Below, one piece after another: positions 9,393 through 17,880 of a stretch of DNA of 64,000 nt. Made by a program: the position numbers and the translations under genes. The notes below the pieces were generated by a model, which worked only from the letters and a program-made list of their open reading frames with translations, ran no database searches and was not told where the DNA came from. Source of the DNA: Streptomyces niger (GTDB taxonomy: Bacteria; Actinomycetota; Actinomycetes; Streptomycetales; Streptomycetaceae); the NCBI RefSeq assembly GCF_000718305.1, contig NZ_JOFQ01000016.1:68357-132356 (forward strand), in the 5' to 3' direction. Within the stretch, counting starts at the first letter, position 1. Every line of letters starts with the position of its first letter.

Positions 9393-9596
9393 TCAGGCGG
9401 GAACGATGTTCTCCGCCTGCGGGCCCTTCTGGCCCTGCGTGACGTCGAAGCTTACCTTCTGGCCTTCGAGCAGCTCACGGAAGCCGGCGGCGTTGATGTT
9501 CGAGTAGTGGGCGAACACGTCAGCGCCGCCACCGTCCTGCTCGATGAAGCCGAAGCCCTTTTCCGCGTTGAACCACTTCACGGTGCCAGTAGTCAA
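9393..9596 (-). CDS. Cold-shock protein (CspA family), copy 1
   Basis: This is a 67-residue single-stranded nucleic-acid-binding protein expected to act as an RNA chaperone in the cytoplasm. It has RNP1 (KGFGFIEQ) and RNP2 (DVFAHYSNI) and the family ending [10 protein letters not shown]. The reading frame begins with a TTG (9596-9594), giving [13 protein letters not shown] after the initiator. GAAGGAG lies seven bases before it, and the out-of-frame ATG in between cannot be used for this protein. It is about 85% identical to the copy at 17139-17342. A leader of more than 120 bases is shared in part with that copy, which suggests post-transcriptional cold control. Confidence 0.9.
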   Translation of the reverse strand: MTTGTVKWFNAEKGFGFIEQDGGGADVFAHYSNINAAGFRELLEGQKVSFDVTQGQKGPQAENIVPA

Positions 9597-9764
9597 AATA
9601 CATCTCCTTCGGGGTGCTACCCGGAACCCGCACTGTACAGGGACCGGAGTTACCGCAATGATCGCCATTCCGGGAATACCGAAATACACAAGACTCCCCC
9701 AGAAACCCGGGAGAAACACTTGAAGCTTTGCGAACCACCACTGCAACTGACGTAACCGTAGCAC
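9597..9764 (-). promoter_or_regulatory. Leader/promoter region of cold-shock gene copy 1
   Basis: A block at 9719-9764 is clearly related to 17474-17519 upstream of the second cold-shock gene. In the gene direction both begin GTGCTAC and share a GTTGCAGT or GTTGCAGTTG core, a GTGGTTC and CAAG at the end. The block sits about 125-170 bases before each start codon. Either it is the promoter or it is the start of a conserved structured 5' leader. The rest of the leader has diverged. Confidence 0.5.
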
Positions 9765-11289
9765 GGCCACTTCAGGAGAGGCCACACTTCCAAGGAGCGC
9801 ATTCGCCGGGCCGAAAATTCTCACCACGCATACTCCATATATCTGCAACGGCGAGTCCAGGTATTTCCCTCCAGGGGCTGTCAGAATTCCCCGGCAGGCT
9901 GCTGTCGCGCCCTGTCCACCGCCCGGACCCCGCCGCCCCCTTGAGGGCAGCTTCGCCCGCTTGAGCACGCTTCTTCTCGGCCCCCTGAAAACAGGGGCCA
10001 CCCCCGGCCCGTCACACAAGGGGCTGCGCGCCTCAGGCATCGACTGCGAGCCCGAGGGCACCGCCGAATCGCGCAGTTGCCCGCTGAGGGGCTGGGCTCT
10101 TCGAGCTGTTCTTCGAGGATGCAGCGGGCAGCAGGCGTAGGTGTAGCCGGACCGCGGGAATCATGCCTCCGGTGAGAGCGGTTCTCACCAGCGAGGCGGC
10201 CGCCGAGATCCGCCGGTACGCGGTCGAGCGGCCCTACAGCTTCGCCGGAGCGGAGCGGCAGTCGGCATCGAAGCGCCAAGGTGCTACCGGGCGAGAACCG
10301 CACTGACGGTCTTGCCACCGGACGGCCGGCGGAGGACCGAGGCGGTGCGGACGCGGCGACCGACCATGGGCCGGCCGAAGCCTCCGGTGCCGCCGTTCAG
10401 GTCGGAGGTGCCCATGTGTGGCGCCTGCGGGCTGCGGTCGTGCGCGGCCATCTCGGCGCTGTCCGGGTGAGCGGTCAGGCCCAGGGTGCAGGGCATCGGT
10501 GACGAGCCCCGGGACGACCAGGGCCACGGCTTCGGCGGTCTCGGCCGCGATCGGACGTACGAGCCCTTCGAGGAAGGACCGGGCGCCCTCGCGTGCGACA
10601 GCTGCGGACGCCGCGGACCCTCGCGGCGCCGCCGCTCGAGGCCGATTACCTCCTCACCGCGCGTCCGAAAATCTATGCTGGCCGAGGTAGACATTCGATC
10701 TCTGTCTGGCTAGGGTTTCTCTCGTAACCGAGGAAGTCAGCAGGATCTGGCAGAGACGGACTGCCAGGTAGCAGTACCCGCAGTTGCAGTTGGCAGGACG
10801 GTGCGGTGGCGGAGTTCCGAAGCCAGGTTCGTTGCAGGACGGCGACGGGACCGGCAACCGGACCGGGTGGCCCGCAGCGGTCAGGGGCCGCCGTGAGCGG
10901 TACCGCAGTATCCGTAAGTGCAGTTCGCGGTACCAGCTACGCAGTTGTTCACCGAGGGAAGAACGGAGGAGCAGACGCCATCAGGATCGCCCGGGCGGAA
11001 GCCTTGAGTCCGGGTACCGCAGGACATCGTTAGTGAGGTGGTCTTCGGTCAAGCAACCGCGATCCCCGCACCCCCGACAGCATTCCCGTCGGGTCAGCGG
11101 AAACAGGACGCCGGCGCAGTACCAGGGCCGGCAGATGGTGTAGCAGTTCCTTCGGGGCCCTGGTGCCACATGGCACCAGGGCCCCTCAAGCATTTCGCCG
11201 AAACCGCCGCACCACATCCCCGCATACGGTAGGCAACTGACCCGCGATCCGTGGCGATGCGCCGGTACCGTGCCCTTGCACAGACTTCT
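9765..11289. other. 1.5-kb intergenic stretch with uncertain small open frames
   Basis: No gene here can be assigned. Three short minus-strand frames deserve mention: 10284-10451 (55 residues, strong third-position GC, no known family), 10654-10857 (TTG start, contains ANCNCGYC), and 10881-11027 (48 residues, contains ANCTYGYC, no ribosome-binding site). The stem-loop at 11154-11185 is listed separately. A short plus-strand frame near 10163 (ending at about 10303) also reads like a gene start but stops quickly. The mixture suggests decayed genes. Confidence 0.4.
11154..11185. ncRNA. Perfect 14-bp stem-loop, copy A of a paired element
   Basis: GGGGCCCTGGTGCC (11154-11167) and GGCACCAGGGCCCC (11172-11185) flank the tetraloop ACAT. 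The flank on the left reads GGCCGGCAGATGGTGTAG (about 11128-11145). The same arrangement, with compensating base changes in the stem, is found at 12889-12920 in the opposite orientation. It could be a terminator, an attenuator or part of a small RNA; no gene clearly owns it. Confidence 0.5.
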
Positions 11290-11301
11290 TAATATGAGCG
11301 C

Positions 11302-12105
11302 ATGATCGCTGAAGGATCCCAGCCGCCGACACACGGACGGGAGCACCGGCGCCGCTCCGTCACCACGCCCGACACCTACCGTGCATCGGCGGCTGATTCG
11401 CCTGCCGGCACAACCGGCAGGCGGACTGCCGGGCGGACAGCCACCGGCCTGGAAGGCGGGGTGGAGCGCGCGGCGGCTGTGCTGAAGCCGAGGATGCGCG
11501 GCTGGCTGCACGCCGGAATGTTCCCCCTCTCGCTGGCCGGCGGCGTCGTCCTGATAGCCCTTTCCCGCTCGGCGGCGGCAGTGGCGGCCTGCTCGGCGTA
11601 CGCGCTGTCGGCCTGCCTGCTGTTCGGCACCAGCGCGCTGTACCACCGCCGCAACTGGGGCCCGCGTGGAGAGGCGGTCCTGCGGCGGCTGGACCACGCG
11701 AACATCTTCCTGATCATCGCCGGCACGTACACGCCCCTGGCGGTACTGCTGCTGCCCGCGCGCCCGCAGGTGGTCCTGCTTTCCCTGGTATGGGCCGGGG
11801 CCGCGGCCGGCGTCGCCTTCCGTGTCTGGTGGATCAGGGCACCGCGCTGGCTCTACACCCTGTGCTACATCGTCCTGGGCTGGGCAGCAGTCTTCTACCT
11901 GCCGGAATTCACGCGCACCGGCGGCGCCGCGGTCGTCGTCCTTCTCATCGTCGGCGGCCTGCTCTACACCGCGGGCGCCGTTGTCTACGGAGTCAAGCGT
12001 CCTGACCCTTGGCCGCGCTGGTTCGGTTTCCACGAGGTCTTCCACACTTTCACCATCGCCGCCTTCATCGCGCACTACACGGCCATCCTCCTGGCAGCCA
12101 CATGA
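11302..12105 (+). CDS. TrhA/hemolysin III family membrane protein (PAQR-like)
   Basis: The 267-residue protein has a long, Arg/Thr-rich cytoplasmic N-terminus of about 65 residues and then seven predicted membrane segments, as in the bacterial hemolysin III (TrhA, YqfA) branch of the progestin/adipoQ receptor superfamily. The conserved residues are visible: SALYHRRNW with its Ser and His in helix 2, the Asp-His-Ala of LRRLDHANIFLIIAGTYTP, and the two C-terminal His motifs FHEVFH and AHY, which bind zinc in related hydrolases. A TAATAT at 11290-11295 lies seven bases before the ATG, so the message may be leaderless. The physiological role is not settled; membrane lipid homeostasis is the usual suggestion. 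Confidence 0.85.
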   Translation: MIAEGSQPPTHGREHRRRSVTTPDTYRASAADSPAGTTGRRTAGRTATGLEGGVERAAAVLKPRMRGWLHAGMFPLSLAGGVVLIALSRSAAAVAACSAYALSACLLFGTSALYHRRNWGPRGEAVLRRLDHANIFLIIAGTYTPLAVLLLPARPQVVLLSLVWAGAAAGVAFRVWWIRAPRWLYTLCYIVLGWAAVFYLPEFTRTGGAAVVVLLIVGGLLYTAGAVVYGVKRPDPWPRWFGFHEVFHTFTIAAFIAHYTAILLAAT

Positions 12106-12516
12106 CCAGGGGCCCCGCTCCACAGAAGGCCACGGCCGGCGAAGTCCGATGAGCGGCGTCCGGACGCCCAGCGCATCAGCGCCGCATACCGCCGCGCCGC
12201 CGGACCGACAGCCACGGCCTGACACAGCTGGGGCCTGCAGTTTTCCGGCAGCCAGCCGCAAGCACTCAGGGCATCACGCCTCGCCCTTGGGCCATCGACG
12301 CAGGGAACGCGCGAACGCACCCGGAAGAACGACCGTCCCTCACCGCTGGAGGAAGACGTTGGCTGTTGGCTCGCCGGGAGTCGCCGCGGACAGTCGCGCT
12401 CACCGCGGCGGATTCGCCGGAGCCTGCCCCCTCGGCCGACCGCTGGGAGGAGACAGGCTCGATGCGTGACCACGATGGGCAACGGGGGACGTTGCGCTCC
12501 CGTCACCGCCTCGCGG
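12106..12516. other. 411-base spacer, nothing recognised
   Basis: This is the convergent spacer between the TrhA-like gene and the MerR-type regulator. Open frames here lack family-like sequence and ribosome-binding sites, and I see no strong hairpin. Confidence 0.4.
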
Positions 12517-12861
12517 TCAGACTGGGGTCTGTGGCTGCGGACCGGTGGTCCGGGTGCGCAGTTCCTCGTTGATGCGTTGGGCTTCTTCGAGCTGGTCTTC
12601 GAGGATGATGATGCGGCAGGCGGCGTCGATCTGGGTGCCGGCGTCGACGAGTTCGCGGGCGCGGGCGGCGATGCGCAGCTGGTAGCGGGAGTAGCGGCGG
12701 TGGCCGCCTTCGGAGCGCAGCGGTGTGATCAGACGGTGTTCGCCGAGGGTGCGGAGGAAGGCGGGGGTGGTGCCGAGCATTTCGGCGGCCCGGCCCATGG
12801 TGTAGGCGGGGTAATCGTCGTCGTCGAACTTGTCGACGGGGTGGGTACTGCGAGGGGGCAT
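12517..12861 (-). CDS. Small MerR-type DNA-binding regulator
   Basis: This 114-residue protein carries a winged helix-turn-helix of the MerR class: YTMGRAAEMLGTTPAFLR, then LITPLRSEGGHRRYS, which is the recognition helix and wing. It continues into a helix (DAACRIIILEDQLEEAQRIN) but has no effector-binding domain. Such stand-alone proteins are abundant in Streptomyces as many paralogues and resemble BldC in size, though BldC itself differs. I chose the ATG at 12859-12861, because the frame upstream of it is not family-like. A 14-bp stem-loop lies 28 bases upstream of the start, within the probable leader. Confidence 0.85.
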   Translation of the reverse strand: MPPRSTHPVDKFDDDDYPAYTMGRAAEMLGTTPAFLRTLGEHRLITPLRSEGGHRRYSRYQLRIAARARELVDAGTQIDAACRIIILEDQLEEAQRINEELRTRTTGPQPQTPV

Positions 12862-12888
12862 AGACCTCTTCTTTCGGGGACGCGTCGA

Positions 12889-12920
12889 GGGGCTCGGGTG
12901 CCGTGTGGCACCCGAGCCCC
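12889..12920. ncRNA. Perfect 14-bp stem-loop upstream of the MerR-type gene, copy B of a paired element
   Basis: GGGGCTCGGGTGCC (12889-12902) and GGCACCCGAGCCCC (12907-12920) flank the tetraloop GTGT. To its right, CACCATCTACCGGCC (12931-12945) matches CACCATCTGCCGGCC on the minus strand beside copy A (11154-11185). Relative to the MerR-type gene, the element lies between a probable promoter and the ribosome-binding site, so an attenuation role is possible. Confidence 0.5.
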
Positions 12921-12945
12921 GAGCTTTCAACACCATCTACCGGCC

Positions 12946-13303
12946 GACTTCACGCCGGCCTTCGTTTTCCGTGGTTCCGCCTGAGAGGGCAGAGGTACGG
13001 GGATCGCGAATGCGTGACCGGGGACCACCTTCCGTTCTGGGGCCTGCGGCACCCGAACGACTTCTCCTTCGCCCGGGCGATCCTGATGGTGTCTGCTCCT
13101 TACCTCGTTGAATCAACCAGAGAGTACTGCTGGATGGAGCGCTCCTGCTTGCGGCCCCTGAGGCCGCCCGGCCCGGCAGCCAGTGAAGGAACCCACCACT
13201 TTCGGCCCCTCCCTCCGCTGCCGTTCCCTTCTTGCTCGATCCGCTTGCGCAGCAGTTCATGTCTGCTGCGCCTTCTTTCGACTTCCTGAGTACGAGAGAA
13301 ACG
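12946..13303. other. 358-base stretch, nothing recognised
   Basis: Between the upstream flank of the MerR-type gene and the FhaA-like relic I see no coding frame with family-like sequence, no strong promoter match and no perfect hairpin. Confidence 0.4.
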
Positions 13304-14215
13304 CTACGCCTGGCACGCATCCATGTCTACAGTCACCGTGACAGTTTTTTTCCAGAGGGCAGGCTCGACTTCCGCTGCACCTACATCCGTGAAGGTGTTC
13401 CGGTGGTCAGGATCCGATCTGTCGCCCATCCGGTCCACGCCGGCCGGTCCCACCGCCGTTCCCGTTCCACCGATGCGGCTCGCAGGGGCCTGCGAGAGGC
13501 GTGCGTCCATCAAACGGGCGGCCTCGGCCACGCGGCTTCCATGCGGCTGGGTGAGGTGACCAAGCGGCAGGGAGCGCCCGCCGGCGCCTTCCTTCAGTCG
13601 GTTCCGACACCCCGCGCCAGTGCCACCGTCGCCGCCGGTGGACCTCGCACTTCCGGGGTTCGCGCCGCCCGGTGGGTGGCATTGCCGGAGCCACCGGTAC
13701 TGAACGTGAGCAGGTGGGGCCTGCCCTGAAGTCGTCCACGCCCTTGCAGGGTGGCACCCGCGGAGACGGCGTCGAGGTGGCGCAGGGCCTACAGCAGCGA
13801 CTGGGGCATGGTGGCCTGACGACAACTGCGCAGAGCCGGCCGAGGAAGGGGCGATGTAGCTACGAATGCGGTAGCGCCCGGCATCCGGGGCGGGATCCGG
13901 ACCCAGCAGCACCTTCACCGCCCCCATGAAGTCGTACGACCGGAGCGCCGCATGCGCACGGACGGCCATCATCAAGTTGAGCTCCAACGCTTCCCGATGA
14001 CAGCAAAGTCGCTGGTGACTGTCCGCAGACACTTCCAGAATGAATACGTTGGGTGTCACCACCCGCCCCCGCCGCATGATCAAGGCATTGTCGTCGCAGA
14101 CCTGCCGCAGTATCGACACCACCTCCAACGGCTCCCGCCGCGCGGCAGAACGGCGCGTCCACCAGCCGAAAACCCAGCCCTCGATGCGGCGTTCAAAGCC
14201 GCTCACGCCTCCCAT
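13304..14215 (-). pseudogene. FhaA-like protein with DUF3662 N-terminal domain only, probably degraded
   Basis: The first 120 residues match the DUF3662 domain of actinobacterial FhaA: GFERRIEGWVFGWW, a PLEVVSILRQVCDDNALI segment, VVTPNVFILEVS, and YDFMGAVKVLLGPDPAPDAGRYRIRS. FhaA normally continues through a Pro/Gly-rich linker to a C-terminal FHA phosphothreonine-binding domain. Here the frame stays open to 13304 but the text after residue 130 has no FHA motifs (no GRS, SRxH or N-G pattern) and loses family-like composition. Typical fhaA sits beside the pknA/pknB/pbp cell-division locus, which is not here. I regard it as a translocated, eroded paralogue. The ATG at 14215 has GGGAGC close upstream; an ATG at 14257 is possible. 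Confidence 0.55.
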
Positions 14216-14257
14216 TGCTCCCGGCTGCCCAACACCGGAGCGGCCATGTTCACCCAT

Positions 14258-14453
14258 TGAGGTGGTGCCCCTGCGAGACCTCGGCCCCGCCCCGATTCTC
14301 TTCGGTCGGTGGTCCGGCCGTAGGTATCGTCGCCGGCCACACCGCCCCTCGGCTCAGCACTCCAGCACTGAGCCACCCTCATCTGTTGACTCGCGGGAAG
14401 CGCAAGAGAAAGGGCACCTGCGTGCCTGAGCTTTCGCGTCACCCGAGACGCAC
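14258..14453. other. Short spacer, nothing recognised
   Basis: This is a spacer between the FhaA-like relic and the terminator of the SCO5918-type gene. No feature is seen. Confidence 0.4.
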
Positions 14454-14499
14454 GACAGTGAGGGTTCGACCGGCATGTGCCGGTCGAACCCTCACTGTC
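14454..14499 (-). terminator. Perfect 22-bp inverted repeat downstream of the cold-shock block
   Basis: The left arm (14454-14475) and right arm (14478-14499) are exact reverse complements with only TG between them, so the practical loop is ATGT. The hairpin lies 32 bases after the stop of the SCO5918-type gene and is the natural terminator of the minus-strand cold-shock block. Confidence 0.75.
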
Positions 14500-14530
14500 G
14501 TTCTGGTGTCGGCTTGCGCCTGTCCGTAGG

Positions 14531-14842
14531 TCAGCCGGACAGGGGGGAACCGAGCATCGCGGAAGCGCGCTGGAAGGGGCTGAGGGTGTGCGTGGGAGCC
14601 ACCGACTGGGGAAGGCCGACGCAGGTGAAGCCGAGTCGGGTCATAGCACGGACGACTTCACCGATGCTGAAATCACGGCGGTCCTGCCTGGTGATCACCC
14701 CGCCCACCTGCTTGACGGGGTAGGTACGCCGCCCGATGATCACGGACTCACCGGTGACCGGCTCGGGCATGACACCCTCCATCGATTCCAGCACGCCGCT
14801 CCTGGTCAGGTCGAAGGGGAAGCGGGCGATGACACAGCGCAT
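14531..14842 (-). CDS. Small conserved protein of the SCO5918 type
   Basis: This 103-residue protein begins MRCVIARFPFDLT and carries the conserved stretches EPVTGESVIIGRRTYPVKQ and ITRQDRRDFSIGEVVRAMTR. I recognise it as the family annotated in Streptomyces after S. coelicolor SCO5918, which sits beside a CBS protein, a DEAD-box helicase and a cold-shock protein there as it does here (from memory). No catalytic motif is visible. The conserved linkage to cold-shock RNA-handling genes suggests an RNA or translation role, but that is inference from context only. Confidence 0.75.
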   Translation of the reverse strand: MRCVIARFPFDLTRSGVLESMEGVMPEPVTGESVIIGRRTYPVKQVGGVITRQDRRDFSIGEVVRAMTRLGFTCVGLPQSVAPTHTLSPFQRASAMLGSPLSG

Positions 14843-14889
14843 GATGCCTCACAGGGGAGAAGGGGAGCGGTCCGGCCGGGCGAGATGGT

Positions 14890-15270
14890 TCAGCGGGAGC
14901 AGGCCAGGACGCCCGGAGCGCTGCCGTGCTCGGCGGTCACGGTAGACACCGCGAGCCGGCGACCGTGCGTCGCATGCACGGCTTCAGCCGTCGTGGTGAA
15001 CGAGGAAGCACCGAGGATGTCGCGCAGGCGGACCCGGTCCGTGTACGCGCAGCCGTCGCGGACGGCGGTGAGCTGGGCCTGGATGACCAGGCCGGTGCAC
15101 TGGCCGTCCGCGTCGCAGACGAGCAGATGCCCCGTACGGGCGGCGGCCATGACGGACAGGGCCACCTCGACGGTCATGTCGTCGCAGACGTGCGGTCCGG
15201 CCTCGTTCATGGCCTCGACCACCACCGAGGTGGCTTCCGTCGAGCGGTGCTGTATCTGAACCAGTGTCAA
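14890..15270 (-). CDS. CBS-domain protein
   Basis: This is a 126-residue protein made of a CBS pair. The first CBS runs from about residue 15 (VVEAMNEAGPHVCDDMTVE), with the strand HLLVCDADGQCTGLV. The second begins near RLRDILGASSFTT and ends in LAVSTVTAEHGSAPGVL. CBS pairs bind adenosine-type nucleotides and act as sensors. There is no second domain, so any effect must be on a partner. It lies 46 bases after the DEAD-box helicase gene and 47 bases before the SCO5918-type gene, in the same direction, probably in one transcript. Confidence 0.8.
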   Translation of the reverse strand: MTLVQIQHRSTEATSVVVEAMNEAGPHVCDDMTVEVALSVMAAARTGHLLVCDADGQCTGLVIQAQLTAVRDGCAYTDRVRLRDILGASSFTTTAEAVHATHGRRLAVSTVTAEHGSAPGVLACSR

Positions 15271-15316
15271 AAAGGGTCTCCTACAGAGATGGGCCAGCTT
15301 TCTGAGTACGACGGTT

Positions 15317-16792
15317 CTAGGCCGCCGCTCCGGTGGCGGCAGACGTCGCCGGCGCGCGCCGGGGTGCCGAAGCAGGCCGGCGTCGGCCGCGAGAGGCAGC
15401 TCTGCGCTTGGTGCGTTCGGCTACCGGTGCGGTGATGACGACCGGGACGCCGGAGGGGGCCTGGGCGCCGGTGATGCGGCTCAGCGCTGCTCCGCCGGAG
15501 TGAATTGGCGTGGTCTGCGGGGTGATACCCGCGGCCGCCATGAGGCGGCTCATGCCGCGACGCTGATTCGGGGTGACCAGTGTGACGACGCTGCCGGACT
15601 CACCGGCGCGGGCGGTGCGCCCGCCGCGGTGCAGGTAGTCCTTGTGGTCGGCCGGCGGGTCGACGTTGACGACCAGGTCGAGGTTGTCGACGTGAATGCC
15701 GCGTGCCGCGACGTTCGTGGCGACGAGCACGGTCACGTGGCCGGTCTTGAAGTGCTCCAATGTGCGCGTGCGCTGGGACTGCGACTTTCCGCCATGCAGA
15801 GCGGCGGCGCGTACCCCGCTGTTCAGCAGATGCCCGGTGAGGCGGTCGACGGCGTGCTTGGTGTCCAGGAACATGATCACCCGGCCGTCGCGGGCGGCGA
15901 TCTCCGTGGTGGCCGTGTGCTTGTCAGCGCCGTGGACATGCAGTACGTGGTGCTCCATTGTCGTGACCGCACCGGCCGACGGGTCGACGGAGTGCACCAC
16001 GGGGTCGGTCAGGTAGCGGCGGACCAGCAGATCGACGTTGCGGTCCAGGGTCGCGGAGAACAGCATGCGCTGGCCATCGGGGCGTACCTGGTCGAGCAGC
16101 GCGGTGACCTGCGGCATGAAGCCCATGTCGGCCATCTGGTCGGCCTCGTCCAGCACCGTGATGTTCACCTGGCTGAGCAGGCAGTCGCCCCGCTCGATCA
16201 GGTCTTTCAACCGTCCGGGGGTCGCGACGACGACCTCTGCGCCGGCGTTCAGCGCACGGGCCTGCTTACCGATCGGCATCCCGCCGACGACCGTGGCCAA
16301 CCGCAGCTTCACCGAGCGGGCGTACGGGGCCAGCGCGTCCGTCACCTGCTGTGCCAGCTCACGCGTCGGTACCAGGACCAGGCCCAGCGGCCGGCGGGGC
16401 TCGGCGCGCTGTCCGGCCGTGCGGGCCAGCAGAGCCAGCCCGAAGGCGAGCGTCTTGCCCGAACCCGTACGCCCGCGGCCCAGTACGTCGCGGCCCGCAA
16501 GGGAGTTCGGGAGCGTCGCGCCCTGGATCGGGAACGGTACGGTCACGCCCTCCGAGCCGAGCGCGGCCAGCAGTTGCTCGGGCATGCCGAGATCGGCGAA
16601 GTGCTCCGCGGCCGGAAGCGCCGGCGTGATCGTCTTGGGGAGCGCGAATTCACCCTGGGGTGCGACGGGCCGGCTGCGGGGACCACCGGAACGGCGCGGA
16701 GCTGACGAGCCGAATCGGCTCCTGCCCTTACTGGATCCGGCACTGCCGTCACGAGTGCGTGCGAAGCGGTCATTCGTGCGTGTGCGGTTCAT
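15317..16792 (-). CDS. DEAD-box ATP-dependent RNA helicase
   Basis: This 491-residue RNA helicase unwinds structured RNA and is a typical cold-shock function. An Arg/Ser-rich N-terminal extension of about 55 residues precedes the core. The motifs in order are a Q-motif region (PFPIQGATLP), motif I (GRTGSGKT), Ia (PTRELA), Ib (TPGR), II (DEAD), III (SAT), a motif V region (ATNVAARGIH) and VI (HRGGRTARAG). The C-terminal tail is Ala/Arg-rich, as in RNA-binding helicase tails. The ATG at 16790-16792 has GAGGAAGG seven bases upstream; an upstream ATG at 16816 is open but lacks a good site. It probably shares a transcript with the CBS and SCO5918-type genes. Confidence 0.93.
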   Translation of the reverse strand: MNRTRTNDRFARTRDGSAGSSKGRSRFGSSAPRRSGGPRSRPVAPQGEFALPKTITPALPAAEHFADLGMPEQLLAALGSEGVTVPFPIQGATLPNSLAGRDVLGRGRTGSGKTLAFGLALLARTAGQRAEPRRPLGLVLVPTRELAQQVTDALAPYARSVKLRLATVVGGMPIGKQARALNAGAEVVVATPGRLKDLIERGDCLLSQVNITVLDEADQMADMGFMPQVTALLDQVRPDGQRMLFSATLDRNVDLLVRRYLTDPVVHSVDPSAGAVTTMEHHVLHVHGADKHTATTEIAARDGRVIMFLDTKHAVDRLTGHLLNSGVRAAALHGGKSQSQRTRTLEHFKTGHVTVLVATNVAARGIHVDNLDLVVNVDPPADHKDYLHRGGRTARAGESGSVVTLVTPNQRRGMSRLMAAAGITPQTTPIHSGGAALSRITGAQAPSGVPVVITAPVAERTKRRAASRGRRRPASAPRRAPATSAATGAAA

Positions 16793-17078
16793 ACGGAACC
16801 TTCCTCGATGCGACACATATCAAGGAATTCCCGCAGCAATGAGCAGCATGCAGAATCGCAAGAATGAGCCGAATTGAATGCGAAAAGCTGAAGCGTCCGG
16901 CAGGGACGCCGTGCGGCGCAGCCGTCGACTTGGGGACACGGAATGTCCACGGGGTTCGAGGCGCTGTCTGCGTGCAACTCTGAACGGGTACGTCTGCAAC
17001 CCTGAACGAGGACCCGTGCACGGCGGGAAGGCGAACCTCGATGAGGCATCCCGCCGGTGAACTTGACGCGGGAGAAGC

Positions 17079-17124
17079 TTGCAGCTGGGGCCCGCACCCC
17101 GAAAGATGCGGGCCCCAGCTGCAA
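17079..17124 (-). terminator. Perfect 18-bp hairpin after the second cold-shock gene
   Basis: The arms 17079-17096 and 17107-17124 are exact complements around a 10-base loop (CCCCGAAAGA). The hairpin starts 15 bases after the stop codon of the cold-shock gene on the minus strand and separates it from the DEAD-box helicase. Confidence 0.8.
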
Positions 17125-17138
17125 AGTCGCGTTCAGCG

Positions 17139-17342
17139 TCAGGCGGGAACGATGTTCTCGGCCATCGGGCCCTTCTGGCCCTGTGCGATGTCGAAGCTCA
17201 CCTTCTGGCCTTCGAGCAGCTCACGGAAACCCTGGGCGGCGATGTTCGAGTAGTGGGCGAACACGTCAGCGCCGCCACCCTCCTGCTCGATGAAGCCGAA
17301 GCCCTTTTCCGCATTGAACCACTTCACAGTACCAGCAGCCAT
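17139..17342 (-). CDS. Cold-shock protein (CspA family), copy 2
   Basis: This 67-residue cold-shock protein has the same length and fold motifs as copy 1 at 9393-9596 (KGFGFIEQ and DVFAHYSNI) but starts with a normal ATG ([14 protein letters not shown]). Differences from copy 1 include Asp to Glu after FIEQ and a few changes around the second RNP and near the C-terminus. A ribosome-binding site (AAAGGAGA) lies upstream of the ATG. It heads the cold-shock block and has its own strong terminator. Confidence 0.93.
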   Translation of the reverse strand: MAAGTVKWFNAEKGFGFIEQEGGGADVFAHYSNIAAQGFRELLEGQKVSFDIAQGQKGPMAENIVPA

Positions 17343-17880
17343 GTCATCTCTCCTTTGGGGCAGTGCACCGGGGTCCGCGCTGCGCGGACCCCATGTCGCC
17401 GCGATGATTACCCCGACCGGAAAAGACCGGAATACAAAAGCCCTTCCAGCGGCACAGAATCCGACCAGAGGGGCTTGAAGTTTGGGAACCACAACTGCAA
17501 CCGAGACCGACAGTAGCACGCCGCAACGGCCTGCGTACGTCGAATAATTCCATCCCGTCCATTGGTATAAAAACCCTCTCCGCGCGGCCCGCCAAACTCT
17601 CATCCCGCGGGCACAGATATTGATTCTCCGAAGCGCAATGTTTCGGGAAGAGCGGCGAGCACGTTCAGCGCGGATACTCACCTCGGTCCGCAAGCCTTCG
17701 ACGCCCTGACCAGGACTCTGCTACTGGGTGGGGCGAGTACGGGCACTGCATGAGTCGGTCCAGGCGGCAGGGCGTGGGATCCGAGCGGGCGGAGCTCCCA
17801 GGCACAACCGGGCGACGGACGAGGCTGTCGCTGTCGACGGCAGCGAGGGAACACCGCACTCGCCCCTGATCACCACACCG
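17343..17880. promoter_or_regulatory. Leader of cold-shock gene copy 2 and anonymous junction sequence
   Basis: The part up to 17519 is the leader/promoter of the second cold-shock gene, and its block 17474-17519 is shared with copy 1. From about 17520 to 17880 no gene is recognised. This stretch leads into the truncated lipoate-ligase copy, and its plus-strand open frame (from 17728) is not related to the N-terminal half of the ligase. Confidence 0.5.

Noticed and set aside
14454..14499. The GGTTCGA-containing inverted repeat as a tRNA or tRNA relic
   Set aside because: It is a single uninterrupted 22-bp stem with no D, anticodon or acceptor arms. It fits a terminator.
7822..17880. The region between the ligase repeats as an integrative conjugative or phage element
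   Set aside because: No integrase, excisionase, replication or transfer gene is present, and the repeats are diverged gene halves rather than short identical att sites.
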